DNA of 64,000 nucleotides from Ophiura sarsii. Lineage: Eukaryota; Echinodermata; Ophiuroidea; Amphilepidida; Ophiuridae. Every line of letters begins with the position of its first letter. Position 1 is the stretch's first letter. A program made the position numbers and the translations under genes. Below, in pieces: positions 23,401 through 35,400 of the stretch. Location of the stretch: NCBI GenBank assembly GCA_035610835.1, contig CM069442.1, positions 60,367,950 to 60,431,949 of the forward strand, read 5' to 3'. Under the pieces are notes generated by a model that was given only the letters and a program-made list of their open reading frames with translations, did not search any database and was not told where the DNA came from.

Positions 23401-26400
23401 TTTTCAAATGGATGCCTGATGATGAAGAAATTCACTCATTTTAAAATATTACTTACGAGATATTTTCAAAAGGTGAATACTTTTTCAGTCATCAAATTTT
23501 TGGTTAAATAATAGTTGATCGAAACTGATGGGATAACAAATACTTGTTTTGAGGTAGTCAATATCAATAAAAAGAACTATTTATGTCCTTGAATGGATTT
23601 TTAACAGTTAATTTAAAACTCATGCTTCACAGTAAATTATCAGTGACCTATTTTAACAACTAATAACAGGGTACAATACACTTGACCACTATTTCATGCT
23701 TTTACAAGACCACAATCACAAACAAAAACCATTTCATCCAGCTGTGTCCATAAATGACTCACCTAACCCCATGTATTGTAATACTCTGACCATTAGATGA
23801 GGGCTGACCATTGGATTGACCATTAAAGCCAATCCATGCACCAACAGGGTCATCATTAGTGTGAAGACTAGCGGACAAAATATCCAACCACAAACATGAT
23901 TATTATCCATATGATACCCATGTGATTAAACATTTATGTGATCAACATGAGATAATAATGTGATACTAATATAACACCTTTGTGGTGAACATGGGACACT
24001 CATGTGATTCCCATGTGATAGTGATATTACCAATATATCATACCAATGTGATAACCATGAGATACCAAATGTGATGTGATAACCATGTGATAGTGATATT
24101 TATCACCTATGTGATAATCATGGACAACTCAGTTAATAACCATAACACCATACAGCATTACTGCCCAGGTCTTAATTTCAGTTGATCCCAGTAAAAACCT
24201 GCACATTTCCCATATTAAACCAATTGATTTGAATTGTTTTAACTGGATTTTGAAAAACAGTTGAAAAGCTGTCCATTTTCAACAACTAGTTTGTGTGTTT
24301 GTTTTACCTAGATGTTCAACTGGGTTAGTATGCCTCCCCTTTCAGTCTCATTGTAAAATCGTATCAAACTATATATAAGGATGAAAAACTTGTTTTGTGA
24401 ACCACAGTTACCATGGTGTGATAGTGTATCCATTCAACTTTTGAAAATATGGCCTAGGCTTGATTATCAATCAGTGCCACCACTTTGGCCCAATTTGGCC
24501 CATTTCCCCCCTCCTTATATTTGTATTCCCAAAACCCACAGGTATGAAGTTTAAGATAACATTTTGAGGCAAAATTTCAGAAAACCCTTTACAATCTGTG
24601 TTATAATGCACTTTACTCTGTAAAACATATAGTGTGGCGAGAATGATCAATTTTAATTATTTCTTATATTAAAAGACCTCGCATCAAATAACCATTGATC
24701 ACGTTAATTTGCATGAAATATAGAACAATCCTCTTTTATGATATTGTGAGATAGGCTTTTACGACGGGTATTCATAATATAAGTTAAAAGTTTAACAGGT
24801 TCGCCGTCGGACGAGTTTTAATCTGTCAAGCGTTCGTCAGGATTAGCTCTGACTTCTTCAGGACCAAATTATTATAATATTAAACAAAACATAGAGATTG
24901 CCACTTCTCTTGTTATCATCATTTGGGCTGCCCCTTGCCCGATGATTTGAGAGTAGGTGCCCTTTCCTACTTGTGAAAGAATTGGTGGCTCTGAAAAGAG
25001 CCGTTCAGAAGGATTGCCGCTTCCACTGAACACGTAGGTTGCCACTGGCCTACTATATATAAATTTGGTTCTAATAGAACCTCCAAAGGACTGCCCCTTG
25101 ACCAATGGAAATAACGTAGAGACTGCCCCTTGTCTACTACAGACTACAAAAGTCTAATGCACAGTAGTAACCCGCACTACTGGCGAACCCGTTAAACTTT
25201 TAACTTATACTCTTTTATGATGTTGAATAAAACTGCCTCAAAGCTTACCTATATTTTGATCTTCTTCTAATATAGTAAAACATCAATGCGGCAATGGCTA
25301 CGATGATGATGATGACAATCACAAACACGCCTGCAAGATTAGCCCCGCCTGAAAACATAGAAAAGGTACAATAAGTAAGTTGCTCTTGGATTTGTGTAAT
25401 ATGTGCAGGGCTGGAATTTGTTCTTTTTTTCAACCAGCCAGTCGGGCTGATGGACAGGTAACTCACAAAATGACCTGCCCAACAGAAATTCCACCAGAGT
25501 TTGAAAAATGTCACTGGTCCGTTTGGGGGGTACTTTTGTATCTTTACCACCCAACGCAAAAGTTACCCGCTATGAGCGGGTGTTATTTCCAGGCCTGAAT
25601 ATGTGATGTTATTATTGTGAACTATGCATCTTGTTCGGGCTGCTTTTATGATTTCTTGTTTTATAGCTTTAATGACATTACAATCATCATTCACTCATAA
25701 AAGGATCGATCACAGAGTTTCGACCTTCGTATGATATCGAGGGCTCAGAACCAAAAGGTCTCATCTACATTTTTTAAAAATGAGATTTTGATTTCGAAAT
25801 GTTCAGAAAGAAATTCTGTTAAAGGTAGATGACCCGATCACATTTTCGAACACAGAATCATTTCAAACATACACAGATTTTCATATCATATGAAAGCTCG
25901 TATTTTTCTCATCATCATACTGAAATTTGACGGCCTAAATCGGTATAATTACGGAGAAATCGGTGAAATAACGTCGAATTACCGCGAATGGTGGTAACCA
26001 CCGATATAGTTTGTGTACTACTCAATGGGTACAGTTCACAGCATCTTGTGCGTCTAAAATAAGAACCATTAGAGCTATGCAACTAAAACTTTGGAACACA
26101 ACTTTTTTAAGGATGACCTTTCATGTAGAATAGAAAACTTCAAGTTGAAAATCGGAACATCTACCTTTAATAGTAACACAGCCTTATCTCCATAACACAA
26201 CCCCTTTTAAAGTTATAGCCAGTATCACAAGGCCTATCTCCATATCCCCAATGTGATTTTTGTTTTTTCAAAATGTTCATGACCAAAATAAACAAAATGT
26301 GATCCATCGCATTAAAACCGACCAAGGCTCATCTGCAGATAATAACAAAAGAAGTTTGTGAAAAAATAAAGAATGTGAAAAGGATTTTCAAACTTCCAAA

Positions 26401-29400
26401 TGTCATAAAACCCGTGTTTCATGTTCGATTTTGACAAATTAGGTATCATTTTAAAGCTAATAAATAGTTCTTCAACATGAATTTCAATCTCAATTTTCGT
26501 TTATGGAGACAACTGGTCTGTTTCGATGTGATGGGTCATTAATGTCAAAACATTTCAAAAAAGAAATTCAAAAAATCCATTTTGTTTTTTGTTATAAATT
26601 AAAAATAAAGGTCGGGCAGGCCAGTAGAACAGGTGGGTTTTTTCCGTTGCCGTATGTCTAGAATATCCTCCAAAGTCACCCTACTACAACAAGAACAATG
26701 CAATTTTACAGTTAAATTAACACGTTAATGATAAACAAAATATACAACTTACTAATGCCACCACTGCCGCCCTTGCGTGCACTAGTCTTGCTTTCACACG
26801 TCGGTCCAAAATACTCTTTTGTGCATCTGTCATGACAACAACAAAATACAGGATTATTAATCGGGCACAATGATAGGTTTTAATGCCATATTTTGACAGT
26901 GCTATACTTTGTTCATCTAACTCTGTGCAGTAATGATAGTGTGTATTCCAGTGAGTGTGCCCTATTATCGCACAAGTAACGCACTGGTGTAAGTGCCCAT
27001 GCAATCAATGCCATATGCTGGGGTGTGTGAGTGTGAATGGCAACATCACTACACACAAGTTAGATGAACAAGATATAAATAGTAAGAAAACATTCAGCTT
27101 TAAATGTCAGCATCACTGAAATATTAGGCATCACATGAGAGAGGATCACGATTATATTCCGTTGTATATTTTGATTTGATCAAACTATACAGTCCTCAAA
27201 ATAAGTAACTGACCAGGTAGTTAATATGCTCTCAACTCCCACACTAGCTCGTACGTAAAAATAGTAAATGATAAAGTTGTAAGGAAATCTCTTGTCTTAT
27301 GTTTATTAGCGTTGGGGAATCCCTCAACAATACGCACATGTTAAAAGCCTGGAATCGATACTCGTATAAACCTGAAATCCGGCAGCCAGTGTTCAAAGGG
27401 TTAAATGTGTGTCTCGCATATCATATGCACATCAATTCACAACATAATGAGGCTTGCCTATTTTGCACTTAACAAATCATAGAAGCTGCATTGTAGCAAA
27501 TACTATTAAAAGGCTTAAGTAGGCATTTAAAATTCAAATGCCCATTTGCACTACATAGAGTAAGGAATCTACATGTAGTAGTATGTTAGAGATCCGCAAT
27601 CCACAGGAGATGTAACTAAACTCCTCACAAAAAGTATCGAGACACTTAACAAGTGAGCCAATAATTAACGGCCCGAAAGGGTATGGATTAATCGAAGCAA
27701 ATAACTCAGTGCATAATTTTTTTCTGCATACTTTGACACCTCGATTGTTGAGATGCGATGTTGCAGAGTGGAGTTATTGTTATTTCAATGGTCGTAGGTC
27801 CAGTTTCCAAAGTGACTATCATCCCTAAATTCCCTATAGAAGCATTTTTGTACATGTGTGTAAAGTATAAACCTGATCTCTATAGAGATGATTGTCACTT
27901 TTGAAACTGGACCTACAACCATTGAAATGACAATAACTCCGCTCCACATCATCGCATCTAAATAATTGAGGTGTTAAATATGCAGAACAAAATTATGCAC
28001 TATGGGTTATTAGCTTCGATTAATCCATACCCTGCGGGCCGTTAATAATTGGCTCATTTTTGAGTGTCTCGATACTTTTTGTGAGGAGTTAACATCTATC
28101 CTATCATTTGATAATATGTTAGCAATCCCAAATGCAGTGGTGGGCGGAGGGTGGTAAATGGGGTGGGGAAAATCTGTAAAAACAATCGGGTCAATCGGAT
28201 GAGCGAGTTGGTAGGCTCAGAGTTGTGCTGTTCTACTATCAATGGGAACCGCAATTCTGTGTTGACGCTTAGTATGCTGTCATAACAGAAAATGTGCTGA
28301 GCTTTTTTCAGTTTACAGCATTGATTTATTTATATGATGCATTTGATTCCATCAAAGACTTGATTTATGGCTGGGACCGTAAGTAAACTACTTCCATATT
28401 TATACTGTGCATTACACAGGAAACTAATTGTATGCATGTTTTTAAAACACTAAGCTTCTGGAGAAGAAAAAGATGAATAAGGCAAACGTTTTAGCTTGAC
28501 TATAACCTCACTTAGACAGACAGACAAACAGACAATCATAAATGACTTAATAGAACAACAAACACATACAATTTAGTTAACCCCAGATGTATGTGAACAC
28601 AATACACAGCTGTTTACAGATGGTCAATTTTGCATGAACATGGTATAACTAATAATGAAGGTGACTTATCCTCTATTACTTGGTAACAATTGTAAAGAGC
28701 TGTGCATTGATCATGTTGATAAGGGTATTAATTCCCAACACCACCACCTCTTGCAGTTTACTAAATGTCTATTAGAATGATGTGCTAAATGTTGTATGAC
28801 ATACTCACATGCATGTGTTTCCCCAATCACAGGTACCACCATTTAGGCATTCACAGGTTGGACTACTGAAGAATTGTGGATAATTATGACAATTATGTTT
28901 CCCCCTTTTTTCTAACAAATTTATTTGATTACTACTACTTAGTTTTACTTCTTCAAGTTAAAGATATTCCATTAGCCTTTTAGATGTATGGCAAAAGTAC
29001 TGCACATTCTTTTCCAATTACCCAAGTTTCACACAAATCAAAGTGCACCCTCCCCTATTGTATTTATCAAATGAAATAGCTCTCATATTGTGCCAACAAT
29101 TCTTCAAAAAGGCTTACGTGATACTAATATGATTGTGACAATGACGATAACTACAGCTATAAACTAATAAATTAATAAATTACTTTTTCACTTTGACAAG
29201 TTGCTTCAGTAAGATGAATAAATATCAAACTTGACAATAGCTGAATCCATCACATGACCAATCATAAATTGTATCATGTGATTATGTCACCTGATAGCTA
29301 ATTATATCAATTCAATAACTCACAACTACGGGGTGAAAGATAGTAATCTTCAACTATAAGGCTAAACAAAAAAACCAAGTTTGTTTCCAGTAGTGCGCGC

Positions 29401-32400
29401 GCATTTCACCGAGACGCATTATTCTTGCGCATTTAATTTTGTTATAGAAAAAACGGGGAAAAATAGTGTTAGGCGTCATCTTTGGTCGAAATTGTGTCCA
29501 ACATGTTTCAAGATGGCATTGGCCACATACGGCAAACATAAAAGTGAAAATCCGCGGCAAATATCACATTTTACCGAGCATAAGAGTAACAAAAATGCAC
29601 AGATTTGACTGAATTGAACCATTTCAAGTGATTCTCCATTATGAATTTGAGCACAAAAAACACCCAAAAAACACCGCATTTTACATTTTCGGGCTTGCTT
29701 CTGGAAACAAACATGTTTGTTTTTTGGCGTAAAGGTGTGTGTTACCCCACCTCCTTCCTCATCATTTGGGTATCCGAAGAAAGCCCTTTACCCATGCAAA
29801 ATGTAGGCCTGACAGATTTCTTTTTGATTCAAAATAGTTAAATATCCCCTAAATAGGGTAAAACGTTTGTGTCCTGTTCCATTGCTACTATCATTACGGC
29901 AATTGGACTTTGAACCAAAATATGGGAAGAAAACTGTATTTATGATGTGCTTTCATGAAGAATAGAAAGAAAAAATAAGATGACACAATTGGTTCATGCA
30001 TCTTTAATCTACAAATCAATTCACAAATATTAGTCCTCCATAAGTGTGACAACATTTGAAAACATCTAATAAAAGTGTGTCTTTATGAATTATGCAAAAT
30101 GAGGTGTTTCATAAAAATATACTTACACACAATTGCCATTTTGATCTAGCGTAGCTCCATTCTGGCAACCTTGTGATGGTAGAGGCCTGGGTTCAACCAA
30201 AGCTGTGTCAAATAAATAATCAAATTCAAATGAAAAGATAAGTCTAAAGATTAAATTCCCAAAAATGTCAGCTGTTGAGTTAAATGTGTAAATCTCATAA
30301 AAAACTACGGGAATTAACTTATGCAATTCCAATATGAGATCGTTATCTATAGCTGTATCCTTTTTTCACATTTATTGACAATTGTAGCAACAATAAGTAA
30401 AACTTTTCACAACTCGAAGTACATTTCAAGCTCCAAATTTCATACCATGAAGAAGTTACTACCGGGACTTACTGCAATGGACTGGTGATGAACAGAACAT
30501 ATAGCTTTATATTTATACAGTGCTTAGTTTGCCACAAGGGGATTTACTTAATGTCTTCTTCAGAAATACCAATGGCCATTTAAATTCAGAGGGACTCTAC
30601 TTGATAAATAAAGCATGACTTGACTACTTACTTCCCATGCAATTGGTAGAACTGCCTGATTTAAATTGATCATTATCAGGACAGGAGCATTTGTAACCAT
30701 CCGTGACTCTGTTATTCAACATCAGGGGTACGAGTAGACAGAGATGACTGCATTTAGAATCATCACATGGATTCCTCACTGTAAATAACAATAACAACAG
30801 ATAACAGTGGTCAATGAACGTGGACTAAATACAAACCCTGTGATGAAGTCAAATGTATGTGTGACATAGACATGAAAGAGAAGTGTAAATTAAGTATGTC
30901 ATTGTTTCCAATTGCATTATGTATTTTGAATCATTTCATTAATATTATTAGATGTCTACCAAAAGTACATTTCCCTAGATGTGTGAGTATTAAGCATGTA
31001 AGATAGACAAGATATCTAGGACAATATGTCACATAGTGTGACACAGTGTGACATAGTGTGTACCAATAAAGTCACTACTTAAGAGTGAATTTTTTCTAGA
31101 TTGACAAACTTTTGGACACACATTTTTTAGATTTTGCCTAAAGTTTGGGAGGTGAAAGACATTTAGTAGTTTTGTAAAAATATGGTATTAAAAAAATCAG
31201 CAACCCTCTGTTGCCATGGTAACGAGCCTATCTTGTTTTAGGTCATTTTAGGGGGAAATTCTACTAATTATACTGATTTCAGCAACAAAAAAAGTCAAAG
31301 TTTGGCAGAACCCTACACCAAGGTGGTACATTTTTTGCCCAAACTGACTTCATGAATGAGTTGCCCTATCTCTGGTCTAACAACCAACCGATTTAAATAA
31401 GTCAGTGTTGCCATATTGATACCCTGTTGCCATGTTCAAATATCACATTTTGAGGAAGTTGAAAAAGTCAGATATTACTAACCGACTTCGGGTAGCTACA
31501 GTTCCCCTCGAGGTGATTTGTTTTTCTTTGTACTTTGTTTTTCTAACAAAGACCTAATACCCTTTGAGTTAATTCAAGAAGAAAAAATGGGGAAACCCGG
31601 CACTTGCGTATCACGTGACCTGAAGTCACATGATCCAATTCAAGGAAAATTGCATAGCCGGGTATATATGGGGGGTTACCGTGCACCCCCAGGACTCCCC
31701 CAAACAACTATTTTTTTTACTTCCTTTCACTGTTCTAAAACATATTGAGTATGTTACCAAAATGATTTGGGTATGCTAAGGGGTTATTCAAGATGGCGTC
31801 CAAAAAGTCAAATTTCCTGAAATGACATTATATCAATCAAAATCGGGATCAAAATATATTGTGAAAGTATAGTTTTAATAGTGGGACGTATGTATTAGAC
31901 CACTAGACACTCATATCGATTACATTTGCTTTGTTAACATACCTAAATCCAAGATGGCCACCAAAATGGCTGCCAAAAATGCTAAAATTACAAACATTTG
32001 GCATTTATCAGCCCAGCATGTATGATCAGAGTATAGTTTTAACAATGGGATGAATGTGTTAGACCCTAGAAGCTCATATTCTGCATTTTTGCTTTGTTTA
32101 CAAATCTTAAATCCAAAATGGCCGCCAGAATGATGGCCAAAATTGGTAAAATGACATAATATTAATAAAATGAATGATGAAAATATAGTTTGTGAATGGG
32201 ATGTATTAATTTATTATATCACTTTTAACTCATATCCAGTTTTTTTGCTGTGTTAACATGCTTAAAATCCAAAATGGCTGCCAATATGAGTCCCAGAATG
32301 GCTGCTAACATTGTTAAATTCCATAAGATAAGAATAATAATGACCAGAATGTACAGCGCACTAATGTATGACGACAATATAGTTTTAACAATGGAATGTA

Positions 32401-35400
32401 TATGTATGTATTAGACCACAAGTAACTAATATCCAATATTTATGCTTTGATAACATACTTGAAATCCAAAATGGTTTCCAAAATGAGTGTGTATTTTGCC
32501 AAATAGTATGTTCTAAACTGCTAAGTTATTGCATTTAGATATAAGACCCACCTCTGTGACAATTTGTATTCTGTTTCAGTTTCTAAAATGGCTGCCAGAT
32601 GGTTAAGTTGATGTTAAATGTATTGCAATTGACCATACTATGTAATACCAATACCCCAAATCTAATGGGACAACATTCACTATAATATATGATAAAGCCT
32701 AGGGGCTGTCTAGTTTGAGTATTTTAAAACATCTAAGATGTCGGCCAAAGGTTAAAATACCTGAGAAGCAGTATTAATTTATTGTTAGTGTCATAATAGA
32801 ACATATCATTTGGTGAATGTGATACATTAACAAAATACACACTTATAGACTATTTTTACATTTACAACGACCATTTTTGGTGGCAATTTTGGATTTGAAG
32901 TACTACAAAGAAAAAAATACTGGATAGCAGTAACTAGTTGTCTAATACATACATCCCATTGTTAAAACTATATTTTCATCGTACATTCTGGTTGATATCA
33001 TCCTATTTTATGGAATTTGAAAATGTTTGCAGTCATTTTGGGACCCATTTTGGCAGTCATTTTAGGACCCATTTTGGCAACCATTTTGTATTTGAAGTAT
33101 GTTAACAAAGCATAAATACTGGAAATGAGTGAAATAATACATACATCTCATTGTTAAAAAACATTTTAATCATACATCTTGGTTAATATTATGTCAATTT
33201 AGGGAATTTTGACCAATTTTGGCCATCATTCTGGCGGCCATTTTGGATTTAAAGTATTTTATAACAAAGCAAAAATACTGGATAGTAGTTACTAGTGGTC
33301 TAATACATACATCCCGTTGTTCAAACTATATTTTCATCGTACATTCTGGTTGATAGTATCCTATCTTATGGAATTTGACAATTTTTGCAGCCATTTTGGG
33401 ACCCATTTTGGCAGCCATTTTGGATTTAAGCATGCTAACAAAGCAAAAACACTGGATATGAGTTACTTGTGGTCTAATACAATACATACATCTCATTGTT
33501 AAAAATATTTTCATCATACATTCTGGTTGTTATTATCCTTATAATATATGGAATTTGACAATTTTAGCAGCCATTTTGGGACTCATTTTGGCAGCCATTT
33601 TGGATTTCAAGTATGTTAACAAAGCAAAAATACTAAATATGAGTTACTAGTGATATAATAAATACATCCCATTGTTAAAAAATATATTTTCATCATTCAT
33701 TTTGATAGTATTATGTCATTTTATGGACTTTTGACCAATTTTGGCCATCATTCTGGCGGCCATTTTGGATTTAAGATTTGTAAACAAAACAAAAATGCCG
33801 CAAGTGAGCTTCTAGGGGTCTAACACATACATCCCATGGTTAAAACTATACTCTGATCATACATGTTGGGCTGATATATGCCAAATGTATGGAATTTTAG
33901 CATTTTTGGCAGCCATTTTGGCGGCCATCTTGGATTTAGGTATGTTAACAAAGCAAAAGTACTCGATATGAGTTCCTAGTGGTCTAATACTTACGTCCCA
34001 CTATTAAAACTATACTTTCACCATACATTTTGATCCCGATTATGATTGATATAATGTCATTTTAGGAAATTTGACCTTTTGGCGGCCATTTTCGACGCCA
34101 TCTTGAATAATCCCTTAGCATACTAAAATCATGTTGGTAACATAGTGAATATGTTTTAGGACAATGAAGGAAGTAAAAAAAAGCTATTGGGGGAGTCCTT
34201 AGGGTGCACGGTAACCCCTCATATATACCCGGCTATGCAATTTCCCGTAAATTGGTTCATGTGACTTCAGGTCACGTGATTCGTAAGTGCCGAGTTTCCC
34301 CATTTTTTTTCTGGAATTAACTCAAAGGGTATTAGGTCCTTGTTATAAAAACAAAGCACAAAGAAAAACAAATCACCTCGAGGGGAACTGTAGCTACCCG
34401 AAGTCGGTTAGTAATATCTGACTTTTTCAACTTCCTCAAAATGTGATATTTGAACATGGCAACAGGGTATCAATATGGCAACACTGACTTATTTAAATCG
34501 GTTGGTTGTTAGACCAGAGATAGGGCAACTAATTCATGAGGTCGGTTTGGGCAAAAAATGTACCAGCTTGGTGTAGGGTTCTGCCAAACTTTGACTTTTT
34601 TTGTTGCTAAAATCAGTATAATTAGGAGAATTTTCCCCTAAAATGACCTAAAACAAGATAGGCTCGCTTCCATGGCAACAGAGGGTTGCTGAATTTTTTA
34701 ATACCATATGTTTACATAACTACTAAATGTCTTTCACCTCCCAAACTTTAGGCAAAATCTAAAAAATGTGTGTCCAAAAGTTTGTCAATCTAGAAAAAAT
34801 TCACTCTTAATAAGGTTGGTGAACCACTTTATTACCCTTAAGGGCACAGATCCTAATTGTTACATTCTAAGTAAAGCCTCTTTTGATGTGGTAGCCTATT
34901 GGGAGGAAGTAGATTGACGACAGTAATATCTTTGATTTATTTATCAAGGATATGATGCTTAACCTAAAATGTGTATATTAGACAATGGCTACATAGTTTT
35001 AAATGTGAGTGTGATGGGGTGAATAACGTTATGTCCTTATGTGAATATTGTATTGCGATTGGTCAATTAACAAGAGTGTATCGTGACTTGGAAGTGAGAT
35101 GAAAGTTGTGAGAAGAGGAAGTAAGTTAGTTCAGCTTGAAAAGTTATTAGAGATACATCAAGTTAAACTCCACTCGTAGATCATCACGTCCACCTTAGAA
35201 CTAAGTAGCATTGATTTCACAGCTAATACATTTTTTGAAGTGTGCTGAGGCTTTCTAAATTTGTGACCATTATTTGAATCCATCTACTTACCGGCTGGGT
35301 AAACATTGTAGCGTTGCTCTTGGTACATCTTAATGCCCGTAGGTAGATTGATATTTGTCACCTCATCAACAGGAATACCACGTCCTATTTTATCTTGCTT

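Noticed and set aside
24840..24870. Hammerhead-ribozyme-like core (CTGAAGAAG...CTGACGAACG on the minus strand)
   Set aside because: The catalytic CTGATGA and GAAA boxes are not matched and no three-stem fold could be drawn.
24872..25105. 77-codon minus-strand frame crossing the histone-type stem-loop
   Set aside because: No similarity to histones or other proteins recognised, and it lies wholly inside the interspersed element.
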